A stretch of DNA of 7,604 nucleotides from Thiotrichaceae bacterium (GCA_027008665.1 JALVEA010000396.1:1-7604); one strand, 5' to 3'; counted from the stretch's first letter, positions 1-7,072 are shown. Numbers and translations: made by a program. Notes: generated from the letters alone by a model not told the origin.

Positions 1-30
1 AAAGAGTCTCTGAAGAAAAGCGCTGAATAG
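1..30 (+). CDS. Possible C-terminal tail of an upstream gene (truncated by window start)
   Basis: Frame 1 is open from the first base and reads KESLKKSAE followed by a TAG stop at 28-30. The lysine/glutamate-rich composition is plausible for a protein terminus, and the sequence becomes clearly non-coding and very AT-rich straight afterwards. Nine codons are too few to identify a product, and an open frame this short is expected by chance, so this is only a suggestion. Confidence 0.22.
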   Translation, partial: KESLKKSAE

Positions 31-211
31 GTATAATTGACATAATTTAAGCATCCATATTAGTTATATTAAAATAGAATAAGTTTATAAGCATAAATTC
101 TAACACTTTATCCGCTTTACGTCTCTTTAGAAATTGCAACTAAAAAATCTCTATCATACTGATTCAAAAAGATACACAATCAACAAGACAAATATGTTAA
201 AATATAAGCAC

Positions 212-227
212 ATTACTATTCAGTAAT
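212..227. repeat. Short inverted repeat upstream of slt
   Basis: ATTACT (212-217) and AGTAAT (222-227) are perfect inverted copies around ATTC. An overlapping dyad CTATT/AATAG (216-220 / 225-229) uses some of the same bases. It lies about 40 bp upstream of the candidate -10 box, so it could be an operator, but a 6-bp AT-rich dyad can easily arise by chance. Confidence 0.25.
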
Positions 228-265
228 AGAGAGTTCGCAAGATGATAAAGCGCAGTCCCTCTGTG

Positions 266-271
266 TATAAT
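266..271 (+). promoter_or_regulatory. Candidate sigma-70 -10 box (TATAAT) for slt
   Basis: A perfect TATAAT lies 27 bp upstream of the slt ATG. A start near 278 would give a leader of about 20 nt. No good TTGACA-like -35 box sits 16-18 bp upstream, so the promoter would be weak or activator-dependent. A second TATAAT at 286-291 is too close to the ATG to serve a normal leader. Confidence 0.35.
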
Positions 272-298
272 AATAATTTCTAGCGTATAATAAGAAAC

Positions 299-2275
299 AT
301 GAAATTCCTGTTATTAACACTTTCCCTCCTTTTTTTATTGCACTCCTCATCTTTCGCAGAAGAGGCAAGAAAACTGACGTTGCAACAGCAACAATTCATA
401 ACATCTTATGAAAATTTACAAAAAGGTAAATCGGTTGAATTAGATGGGATGAAAGATTATCAACTCTATCCTTTTCTTCTTTATGCAAAACTTAAATATA
501 GGATTAAAGAAGCCTCTGCCACTGAAGTAGCACATTTTATTCATCAATATGAAAATTCATCACTAGCTGATCGATTATGGCCTGTATGGATGAAAAAACT
601 TATTGAAAAACAACAATGGGCGGAGGCTCAATTAGCTTATTCAGAGGGACGCGGTGGCACTGCATCACGTTGTTATTATTTACAAGCAAAACTACAAACA
701 GCACAGCCTTCTTTAGTTTTCGGCGCTAATGAAATGGATGAGATAAAAAAAGAGGCTGAAAAGCTTTGGCTTTATGGCGCTAATCGTCCCTCAGCTTGCA
801 ATGGTTTATTTGATTTAATGGCGAATAAAGGTTTATTGAATCAGCATAAATATTGGCAACGGATTGCATTGGCTATGAAAAAAGGTAAACGTAAATTAGC
901 CAAAGCTATCGCCAAGAAATTGGATAAAAAAGATCAACAACGTGTGGCTTTATGGGCGCTTTTCAAGCATAAGGCACAGAAGTACCTGCTAAAAAAAACA
1001 ACTCGTCAACTGCTTTCAGGAAAGCATCCTTATGATCATGCCATTTTGCTCTATGGTATTAAACGCATCGCTAGAAAAAGCACTAAAAAAGCGAATAATT
1101 TATTGCAAAAACTAGAATCATATTATCAATTTAGTGTACAGGAAAAGGCTCAAACAGCAAGTTATATTGCCATGCAGGAGGCGCTGAATCATAATCCTTA
1201 TGCCTTACAACATTTTGCTGCCATTCCTGCCCAATACCGTGATAATGACAGTAATGTATGGATGGCACGTATCGCATTACGTCAAAGTGATTGGCAAAAG
1301 GTAGGAGATGCTATTGATGCCATGAGCGAAGAATATCAACAAAAAGATGTTTGGCGATACTGGAAAGCCCGTTCATTAGCAGCCGCTGGAAAGACAGAAG
1401 AAGCGCTTGCAATGTATAAAGTTTTATCCAATGATGCCTCTTTTTATGGTTTTATCGCCGCTGATCATTTACACCAGAACTACCATAGTCTTGCTGTTTC
1501 AGAACCTGATCGAACTGAGCTAATCAACACCATGCTGGAAAAAAATATTGTTATTCAACGTGCTTTAGAATTATTTAAAATTGGTTTTAGAAGCTCTGCT
1601 AAACGTGAATGGTTTTATGCTTTAAAGGCAATGAATAAAGAAGAAAAACTGGCTGCGGCTAAACTTGCATTAGAAAAAAACTTGCCGTTTATAGCCATTG
1701 TTAGCGTCGCAAAAACAAAAGATTGGAATCAAGTGGGGCTACGTTTTCCACTTAAATTTAAAGCGCTTATCCAAAAATATGCTAATAGCAATGAGATTCC
1801 AGCGGCTTGGATTTATGGTGTAACACGTCGAGAAAGCGCCTTTGATGCCAATATTGCTTCAAATGCTAAAGCCCAAGGACTAATGCAATTAATCCCACCC
1901 ACTGCAAAAGCAGTTGCTAAAAAGCTAGATTTACCGCCATTAGGGAAATACGATATTTTAGTACCCAATACTAATATTCAATTAGGCAGTGCCTATCTTA
2001 AAGAGCTATTGCAACGCTTTAATGGTAATTTTGCCCAAGCCAGCGCGGCTTACAATGCAGGGCCACATCGCATTCCTAAATGGTTGCCTGATCAAGAACT
2101 AGAAGCAAGTCGCTGGATTGAGAGTATTCCTTTTTCCGAAACCCGTAAATACGTGCGAGCAGTCATGTCTTATACCACTATTTATGATTATAAATTAAAT
2201 CATGAAAAGGGGACGAATATGCGACTCTCACAACGTCTAGCAGCAATACCAGCTTCAACACAAGAGACGAAATAA
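299..2275 (+). CDS. slt: Soluble lytic murein transglycosylase (Slt70 family, GH23)
   Basis: Periplasmic enzyme that cleaves the MurNAc-GlcNAc bond of peptidoglycan non-hydrolytically, forming 1,6-anhydroMurNAc ends. The 658 residues match the size of E. coli Slt70. Residues 1-20 form a Sec signal peptide (basic MK, leucine-rich core, predicted cut after SFA). A long alpha-helical region typical of the superhelical U domain follows, then a linker region. The GH23 lysozyme-like domain (about 490-650) has RRES with the predicted catalytic Glu512, GLMQL (527-531) and AYNAGP (585-589). The start is the only one that gives an intact signal peptide, although the Shine-Dalgarno is poor. The stop overlaps the gspK start by one base (TAATG), so it is probably co-translated with the secretion genes. 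Family assignment is firm; a special role in T2SS assembly is inference. Confidence 0.95.
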   Translation: MKFLLLTLSLLFLLHSSSFAEEARKLTLQQQQFITSYENLQKGKSVELDGMKDYQLYPFLLYAKLKYRIKEASATEVAHFIHQYENSSLADRLWPVWMKKLIEKQQWAEAQLAYSEGRGGTASRCYYLQAKLQTAQPSLVFGANEMDEIKKEAEKLWLYGANRPSACNGLFDLMANKGLLNQHKYWQRIALAMKKGKRKLAKAIAKKLDKKDQQRVALWALFKHKAQKYLLKKTTRQLLSGKHPYDHAILLYGIKRIARKSTKKANNLLQKLESYYQFSVQEKAQTASYIAMQEALNHNPYALQHFAAIPAQYRDNDSNVWMARIALRQSDWQKVGDAIDAMSEEYQQKDVWRYWKARSLAAAGKTEEALAMYKVLSNDASFYGFIAADHLHQNYHSLAVSEPDRTELINTMLEKNIVIQRALELFKIGFRSSAKREWFYALKAMNKEEKLAAAKLALEKNLPFIAIVSVAKTKDWNQVGLRFPLKFKALIQKYANSNEIPAAWIYGVTRRESAFDANIASNAKAQGLMQLIPPTAKAVAKKLDLPPLGKYDILVPNTNIQLGSAYLKELLQRFNGNFAQASAAYNAGPHRIPKWLPDQELEASRWIESIPFSETRKYVRAVMSYTTIYDYKLNHEKGTNMRLSQRLAAIPASTQETK

Positions 2276-3345
2276 TGAAGCCTACAACGTTAAAAAAACA
2301 ACGGGGTGTTGCTCTTATTATTGCGCTTGTCATTACCACGGTTGCAATCTCATTAGCATCTCTTACTATCTATCGACAACGCCTACAAATACGTCTATCC
2401 ACTAATATCTCTAATCTGGAGCAAGCTTATCAATATGCCATTGGGATGGAAGATTGGTCAAAAAAAATTCTTGAAAAGGATTATAAAGACAATCCCAAAG
2501 TAGACTCAAACCAAGAAGATTGGCATATCGCCCTCCCCCCTATTCCTATTCAAGGAGGAAGTCTTATCGGGCAACTACATGATTTACAAGGTCGAATTAA
2601 TTTAAATTCACTGTTGATGAAATATCCTGCTTTGCCACAGGCAACACCCCCTCCCTCAAGAGCGGGGGTTAATAAGTCAGGGACGACAAATAATGGACAA
2701 GACAAAACTCAGGTTATTAAAACAGAAACTCTAATCTATGAACGCTTAAGCGCATTAATCGCAATGATTGATAAGGATCAAACACTAGGACCACCTGAAA
2801 ACTTTGTTGATACCCTTTGGGATTGGATTGACAAAAAAGACAAAGAACGCCAAGGTGGTGCTGAAAGCAACTATTATCAGTCCTTAGAAAATCCCTATAT
2901 GGCCGCTAATACTCCCTTAATGCATGTGACTGAGTTATTGCTATTAAAAGATCTGAATAAAGAAATGGTTGAGAAATTAAAACCTTTCATCTCTACTTTA
3001 CCTAAAGATACTACTATTAATCTCAATACTGCCCCGTTAGAAGTATTGAAGGCAATTGGTTTTGATGACACCACTGCCACTGCAATTAAAAAAGCACGAG
3101 ATGAAACACCATTTGAAAATCTCAATGATTTCTGGGGGCTAGAAGAAGTAAAAACATTATTTGCTCCTAATTCAGAAATGGGGAAGAAAAAAGCGAATTA
3201 TGCACAAACATTAAGCGTCAACAGTAATTATTTTCTATTACAAGGAAAGGTCAATATTAATAATACCCGACTCTTTATTAATAGCATTTTAGAGCGAAAA
3301 AAAGGCAAAGTCCGCGTTATTATGCGGGATTATGGCAATCCTTAG
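2275..3345 (+). CDS. gspK: Type II secretion system minor pseudopilin GspK
   Basis: Minor pseudopilin that, with GspI and GspJ, caps the T2SS pseudopilus tip. The N-terminus is a prepilin-type leader: KKQRG followed by a hydrophobic helix (12-31), so GspO-type prepilin peptidase should cut after Gly11. Mature residue 5 is Ile rather than the Glu found in other pseudopilins, which is the GspK hallmark. Family motifs follow: HDLQGRINLNSL (102-113), WDWID (182-186), GGAESNYY (194-201), PYMAANTP (207-214) and INLNTAP (248-254). A Pro/Gly/Asn-rich linker at about 118-147 looks longer than usual. Its 356 residues are within the normal range. The ATG overlaps the slt stop. The TAG stop lies at the edge of a palindromic insertion and was probably TAA before it. 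gspH, gspI and gspJ are not in the window. Confidence 0.93.
   Translation: MKPTTLKKQRGVALIIALVITTVAISLASLTIYRQRLQIRLSTNISNLEQAYQYAIGMEDWSKKILEKDYKDNPKVDSNQEDWHIALPPIPIQGGSLIGQLHDLQGRINLNSLLMKYPALPQATPPPSRAGVNKSGTTNNGQDKTQVIKTETLIYERLSALIAMIDKDQTLGPPENFVDTLWDWIDKKDKERQGGAESNYYQSLENPYMAANTPLMHVTELLLLKDLNKEMVEKLKPFISTLPKDTTINLNTAPLEVLKAIGFDDTTATAIKKARDETPFENLNDFWGLEEVKTLFAPNSEMGKKKANYAQTLSVNSNYFLLQGKVNINNTRLFINSILERKKGKVRVIMRDYGNP
2646..2669 (+). repeat. GC-rich hairpin inside the gspK linker coding region
   Basis: ACCCCC (2646-2651) and GGGGGT (2664-2669) can pair perfectly around a 12-nt loop. It encodes the start of the Pro-rich linker of GspK and stands out as a G/C block in an AT-rich gene. 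It has no T-tract after it, so it does not look like a terminator. Confidence 0.4.
3340..3344. repeat. Left CCTTA direct repeat flanking the palindrome (possible target-site duplication)
   Basis: CCTTA here spans the last codon of gspK and the first two bases of its stop. The same five bases occur at 3501-3505, directly after the right arm of the palindrome. With the preceding T the match is six bases, but then it uses the last base of the right arm. Two bases (GA, 3345-3346) separate this copy from the left arm. Confidence 0.5.
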
Positions 3346-3346
3346 A

Positions 3347-3500
3347 AAGTTTCAAGTAATGAATTTACCCATATTGCGCTGATTTTTTGTTCTTGGTTGG
3401 AGTATCTCAAGAGGCGCATAGTTGTTCTACGCAACGATTGAGATGATTCAAACAGGGACAAAAGGGCAAGTAAGATTAGTGAATTCATTGCTTGGAACTT
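3347..3500. mobile_element. Palindromic MITE-like element in the gspK-gspL gap
   Basis: A 154-bp imperfect palindrome fills almost the whole gap. The outer arms, 3347-3368 and 3479-3500, pair over 22 bp. Nineteen pairs are Watson-Crick and three are T-to-G positions that would be G-U in RNA. Inner pairing continues at 3383-3395 with 3453-3465 (13 pairs, four of them G-U) and at 3404-3410 with 3438-3444 (ATCTCAA/TTGAGAT, perfect), with a small apical stem around 3416-3432. There is no plausible coding frame, so any movement would rely on a transposase supplied elsewhere. CCTTA copies flank it. This is the organisation of small non-autonomous palindromic elements such as ERIC or Correia repeats, but I do not recognise the sequence as any named family. 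The alternative is a native structured RNA that controls gspL expression. Confidence 0.65.
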
Positions 3501-3505
3501 CCTTA
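3501..3505. repeat. Right CCTTA direct repeat flanking the palindrome
   Basis: Second CCTTA, abutting the right arm exactly. Joining the sequence up to 3344 directly to 3506 gives GGC AAT CCT TAA. This restores a gspK stop codon without changing the protein and leaves 21 nt before the gspL ATG. Confidence 0.5.
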
Positions 3506-3527
3506 ACTTTTAAACATAAAAAAAGCA

Positions 3528-4730
3528 ATGCAACTACTTCTTATAAAATTTCACAGCACAAAAAGCATCGATCAGGCAACACTTGAATCTGCTATTGTCA
3601 CCAGTAAACAAAAAATCGGTCATTTCAAAATGACTGAATGGGATGATGTGCATAAAATATCCTCTGGAAAGAAGGTAGTCGTTTTTCTTCCCGATGAGGA
3701 TATATTGCTAACCAGTATTAGTATTCCTAGCAAAAATAAAAAACAATTATTACAAGCTGTTCCTTATGCACTCGAAGAGCGCTTAGCCGATGATATTGAG
3801 GTATTGCATTTTGCTATTTATGCTGAAAAAAAGGATGACCTCACGCATGTTGCAGTGATTAATCATCAAAAAATGGAACAGTGGCTAGATCTATTGCGTC
3901 TGCATGGCATCCATCCTCATTATATTTTGCCTAGTTTATATTCAATTCCATTAAAAGCAGATAGCTGGACATTAATTAACAAACAAAATAGGTCTTATTT
4001 ACGCCAAGATAAATGGTCAGGCTTTAGTTGTGATCATAGCTTATTAGCGCTTTTTTTAAACGATGAATTAGAAAAACAAACACCAGAAGCGATCTATTAT
4101 GCAGGCGATGAAACGCAATATCCGACTGCCCTGAAGGGAATTGAAAAACATTTACTCAATGATGCAAATGAAACTAATCATGATGATATTATTGAAGTAT
4201 TAGAGCTTAATTTACTGACAGGATTTAGCCGTGGAGACAGTGCATTATTTAATTTCAACTGGAAACCGTGGCGACCTGCGATCATATTAGCAAGCCTTAT
4301 TGCTATTATTTGGCTCGGCATGATGTCTTGGCAAAATCACTTGCTTAATAAAAAATTAGCCAATATAGAGGCAGAAATAGAATCTGTATACAAAAAAACA
4401 TTCCCCGGTAGTCGTATTCAAAACGCCCCTGTGCAAATGAGTCAAAAACTAAAAGCCTTGCAAAAAGACGATAGTGCTACCTCAGGATCAGCTTTGCAAG
4501 CCATTGCAACGGTTTCACCTTTTTTTAAAAAATTCCCCAAAATTGATTTAAAAGAAATACGTCACCAAAACCATGAGTTACTCTTAGTTATTAGCGCTCC
4601 TAATCTAACCCGTTTAGAAGCCTTTAAAAATAGTTTAATAAAAAAAGGGGCTTTAAAAGTTGAAATCAAAGCATCCACCACAACTGCTGATAAAGTGGAA
4701 TCAACACTTATTATCAAGGGGGTTGTATGA
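3528..4730 (+). CDS. gspL: Type II secretion system inner-membrane protein GspL
   Basis: Bitopic inner-membrane platform protein that docks the cytoplasmic ATPase GspE and pairs with GspM. The cytoplasmic actin-like domain (about 1-245) carries the family signatures VPYALEERLADDIEVLHFA (78-96) and LNLLTG (227-232). One membrane helix at about 250-267 follows the basic KPWR. The periplasmic part has a predicted coiled segment (about 270-300) and a C-terminal ferredoxin-like domain (about 310-400). Its 400 residues are normal for the family. The ATG at 3528 has only an A-rich stretch in front and no clear Shine-Dalgarno. After the upstream palindrome, translation may depend on reinitiation or on a separate start. 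The stop overlaps gspM by 4 nt (ATGA). Confidence 0.93.
   Translation: MQLLLIKFHSTKSIDQATLESAIVTSKQKIGHFKMTEWDDVHKISSGKKVVVFLPDEDILLTSISIPSKNKKQLLQAVPYALEERLADDIEVLHFAIYAEKKDDLTHVAVINHQKMEQWLDLLRLHGIHPHYILPSLYSIPLKADSWTLINKQNRSYLRQDKWSGFSCDHSLLALFLNDELEKQTPEAIYYAGDETQYPTALKGIEKHLLNDANETNHDDIIEVLELNLLTGFSRGDSALFNFNWKPWRPAIILASLIAIIWLGMMSWQNHLLNKKLANIEAEIESVYKKTFPGSRIQNAPVQMSQKLKALQKDDSATSGSALQAIATVSPFFKKFPKIDLKEIRHQNHELLLVISAPNLTRLEAFKNSLIKKGALKVEIKASTTTADKVESTLIIKGVV
4716..4722 (+). promoter_or_regulatory. Ribosome binding site for gspM within the gspL 3' end
   Basis: AAGGGGG lies 4 nt before the gspM ATG, the G-richest Shine-Dalgarno-like site in the operon. It fixes the gspM start at 4727, and the ATGA overlap adds translational coupling. 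Confidence 0.6.
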
Positions 4731-5221
4731 ATGAGTTAAAGAGCTGGTTTTTAATGCTCTCATCACGCGAAAAAACACTCGTTGCCATCGCAACAGTAGC
4801 CGTAACCCTAATGGCATTTTGGTTAGCTGTCTTAAACCCTATTCTTACTCAACATCAAAAACTCAGTAAACTAACCCAAGCAAAACAAACCGAACTGCTA
4901 TTAATGCAACGTCAAAGCACCCTAGTAAAGCAATTACAACAACAATCTAAAGCCACTGCTAAAAAGAAAATCAAGGGCAATCCACAACAATTGATTGAAA
5001 GGGGGTTACAAAGATGGCGTTTAAAACCTAGCTTACAGCGAATGCAATCTCGCGGTGCTAAAAAAATTATTCTCTCGCTAAAAAAGGCAGATGCGGACAA
5101 AGTAATGCGCTTTATTGCTGAATTAGAACAAAAATACAATTTAATCAGTGATGAAATGATTATTAGCAAAAATAAAACCATCGGTACTGTCAATGTTCGT
5201 TTAACCTTGGTGAAAAAATGA
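4727..5221 (+). CDS. gspM: Type II secretion system protein GspM
   Basis: Small bitopic inner-membrane protein that binds GspL and helps couple the GspE ATPase to the pseudopilus. The 164 residues have the family layout: a short cytoplasmic N-terminus with the conserved SSRE (12-15), one membrane helix (about 17-37) ending near Pro38, a Gln/Lys-rich predicted coiled coil (about 40-80), and a ferredoxin-like periplasmic domain to the end. Sequence conservation in GspM is low, so position between gspL and gspN carries much of the weight. It overlaps both neighbours by 4 nt (ATGA). A reverse-strand open frame across 4912-5193 is a shadow of this gene. Confidence 0.88.
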   Translation: MNELKSWFLMLSSREKTLVAIATVAVTLMAFWLAVLNPILTQHQKLSKLTQAKQTELLLMQRQSTLVKQLQQQSKATAKKKIKGNPQQLIERGLQRWRLKPSLQRMQSRGAKKIILSLKKADADKVMRFIAELEQKYNLISDEMIISKNKTIGTVNVRLTLVKK

Positions 5222-5973
5222 AATTAAAGTCTTTAATTCTACTTAGTATTCTCAGCTTTGGTATTGCCGCATTATGGAAAATGCCTGCTAGCTTTGCTTA
5301 TCAATACATTCCACAGGGAAATATTCAAGCACAGGGACTGTCTGGCACAATATGGAAAGGTGAAGCTAAACAGATGAGCCTAAATAAAATAGTATTACAA
5401 AATATTTCATGGTCTGTTGATCCTCTTAAAAGCCTGACAAGTCTTGCTTTAAAATCGAAACTACAGATTCAAGACCCTAACTTAAACCTTAACGGTCTTG
5501 TAGGGATAAATATGAGCCAAACATTAACCTTAGACAATATGAGCATTGAAGCTAACGGAGCATTTGCCTCAAAATTTCAAAAATTGGCTAAAATTAGTGG
5601 TGATATAAAGGCAAATATTAACCATTTAGAACTCATTAAAGGTCAACTACCCATCATGGATGCTACGATTCAATGGCAACAGGGCGAATTGCTTGCCCCT
5701 ATAAAAATCCGTCCAGCGGGTAACTATTCGATCCTTATTACTCCAAATGATCAAGGCTTAAAGGCTAAAATTAGCTCACATAAAGCCCCGCTTATACTTA
5801 GCGGCGAGGCAAATATAGATAAAAAATGGAAATATAATACCCATATTAATATCAAAGCCGCCACCAGAGCCAATCGAGGACTGATGAATATGCTAAAAAT
5901 GGTGGTCGGAAAACTGGAGCCAAATGGCTCAGCTCTCATCAAACAACAAGGACAATTAAAAGCTTTTTACTAA
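5218..5973 (+). CDS. gspN: Type II secretion system protein GspN
   Basis: Accessory T2SS protein found in only some systems. It is thought to sit in the inner membrane facing the periplasm, and its exact role is not settled. Residues 1-25 form a hydrophobic anchor or uncleaved signal. The rest is periplasmic and rich in short beta strands. The family motif GLSGTIWKGEA (40-50) and the C-terminal NGSALIKQQGQL fit the GspN family (PF01203), and 251 residues is the expected size. The start overlaps the gspM stop by ATGA; the sequence in front of it is a poor Shine-Dalgarno. The TAA stop shares its last A with the cobW ATG. The presence of gspN suggests an outer-membrane-associated T2SS of the classical GspN-containing type. 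Confidence 0.88.
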   Translation: MKLKSLILLSILSFGIAALWKMPASFAYQYIPQGNIQAQGLSGTIWKGEAKQMSLNKIVLQNISWSVDPLKSLTSLALKSKLQIQDPNLNLNGLVGINMSQTLTLDNMSIEANGAFASKFQKLAKISGDIKANINHLELIKGQLPIMDATIQWQQGELLAPIKIRPAGNYSILITPNDQGLKAKISSHKAPLILSGEANIDKKWKYNTHINIKAATRANRGLMNMLKMVVGKLEPNGSALIKQQGQLKAFY

Positions 5974-7052
5974 TGAATTTAACAAAAACCCCCGCGACCG
6001 TTATCACTGGCTTTTTAGGCAGTGGTAAAACCACCTTGCTCTCTAATATCATTAAACAATCTGCTGATAAGCGTATTGCTATTATTGTGAATGAATTTGG
6101 CGAAACAGATATTGACTCCGACCTATTACGCAGTTGTGCTATCCAAGGCTGTCAAAAAAACAATAATGAAGTCACACTCTTAGAAGATGGTATTTATGAA
6201 CTCCCTAATGGCTGTATTTGTTGCACTGTTGAGGAAGAGTTTTTACCCGTAATGAAACAATTGCTTGAACGACGTGATCAAATTGATCATATCTTAATAG
6301 AAACCTCAGGTCTTGCACTCCCCAAACCCTTAGTACAAGCCTTTAATTGGCCTGAGGTGAAAAATCATTTTACCGTTGATGCGGTCATCACCGTTGTTGA
6401 TGGTCTTGCTTTAACCGAAGGACGTTTTGCACATAGCCACAAACAATTAGAATCCCAACACCAAGCCGATGAAAGTCTTGAGCATGAGCTGAGTATTCAA
6501 GAGTTGTATCAGGATCAATTAAGCGCGGCTGATCTTGTGATTATTAGTAAAACTGATTTAATTAATGCTCAACAACGACTACATATTGAAACAGATATTA
6601 ATACACACACCGATGATTCAATAAAAGTGATTAGTATTGAGCAAGGTGAAATTAATTCAGAACTTATTCTCGGCTTAGAAGCGCGTAGTGAAAATCGCAT
6701 TGATTCATTGCATTCCCATCATGACCATCATCATCAACAAGGAAAACAGCATCATCATGCCCATGATGATTTTGATTCAGTGCTTATTTCTATGGGAAAT
6801 GTTGACAGTGAAAAACTGCTACAGCAATTAGAAACGCTTATCAAAATGCAAAATATCTACCGTGCAAAAGGCTTTCTAGCACTGGCAGACAAACCCATGC
6901 GTCAAGTCATACAGGCCGTTGGTGCTAGAATTGAGTGCTATTTTGATCGATTATGGAAGGCAGATGAAACACCCCGTACCGAGATTGTTATTATTGGCAA
7001 ACAGCTTAATCTAAAACAAATAAAAAACAGTCTAAAAGTAGCAGAATTATAA
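5973..7052 (+). CDS. cobW: CobW-type G3E GTPase, probable cobalt chaperone of cobalamin synthesis
   Basis: Cytoplasmic metal-dependent GTPase. CobW proteins supply Co(II) to aerobic cobalamin synthesis, where CobN is the chelatase. The 359 residues show Walker A GFLGSGKT (13-20), Cys55 and Cys60, the metal-binding CICC (81-84), ETSG (110-113), the guanine-specificity SKTD (192-195, normally NKxD), a His-rich metal-binding stretch (247-264) and a C-terminal CobW_C domain (about 268-359). The stretch ETSGLALPKPLVQAFNWPE and the early Cys pair match true CobW better than the zinc (ZigA/YeiR-type) or NHase-activator relatives. About a dozen extra residues, including KNNNEV, seem to lie between Cys60 and CICC. 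The start overlaps the gspN stop (TAATG) with no good Shine-Dalgarno close by; AAGGA at 5948-5952 is too far. Translation is therefore probably coupled to gspN. No other cobalamin gene is in the window. Confidence 0.88.
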   Translation: MNLTKTPATVITGFLGSGKTTLLSNIIKQSADKRIAIIVNEFGETDIDSDLLRSCAIQGCQKNNNEVTLLEDGIYELPNGCICCTVEEEFLPVMKQLLERRDQIDHILIETSGLALPKPLVQAFNWPEVKNHFTVDAVITVVDGLALTEGRFAHSHKQLESQHQADESLEHELSIQELYQDQLSAADLVIISKTDLINAQQRLHIETDINTHTDDSIKVISIEQGEINSELILGLEARSENRIDSLHSHHDHHHQQGKQHHHAHDDFDSVLISMGNVDSEKLLQQLETLIKMQNIYRAKGFLALADKPMRQVIQAVGARIECYFDRLWKADETPRTEIVIIGKQLNLKQIKNSLKVAEL

Positions 7053-7072
7053 TCCTAAAAATCTACTTTATT

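Larger units (their letters stand above)
31..298. other. AT-rich intergenic region upstream of slt
   Basis: These 268 bp show stops in all frames and no convincing gene. They hold a perfect TTGACA at 37-42 without a good partner -10 box, a small inverted repeat at 212-227, and two TATAAT hexamers at 266-271 and 286-291. The promoter of the slt-gspK-L-M-N-cobW run presumably lies here. No terminator-like hairpin with a T-tract was seen after base 30. Confidence 0.6.

Noticed and set aside
37..70. TTGACA at 37-42 as a sigma-70 -35 box
   Set aside because: The best hexamers at 15-18 bp spacing match TATAAT poorly (for example TATTAG or TAGTTA), and TATATT is 22 bp away, too far.
286..291. Second TATAAT upstream of slt as a -10 box
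   Set aside because: Transcription would start at or past the slt ATG, leaving no leader.
2895..3125. Reverse-strand open frame of 76 codons within gspK
   Set aside because: It lies wholly inside gspK, has no family resemblance, and opposes a gene supported by strong motifs on the other strand.
4912..5193. Reverse-strand open frame of 93 codons within gspM
   Set aside because: Shadow of gspM; its cysteine-rich composition results from reading the complement of Gln/Lys/Ala codons.
5917..5930. Perfect GAGCC/GGCTC hairpin near the 3' end of gspN
   Set aside because: Five-base arms inside a coding region with no T-tract; expected by chance.
5751..5942. Reverse-strand open frame of 63 codons within gspN
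   Set aside because: Shadow of gspN with no sign of being a gene; gspN and its overlaps with its neighbours explain the region.
6751..6770. Perfect palindrome with 9-bp arms in cobW
   Set aside because: It arises from CAT and GAT codons of the His/Asp-rich metal-binding stretch, so protein composition explains it.
6714..6770. CAT-rich repeats in cobW considered as a microsatellite
   Set aside because: They are irregular and encode the expected His-rich loop of the CobW family.
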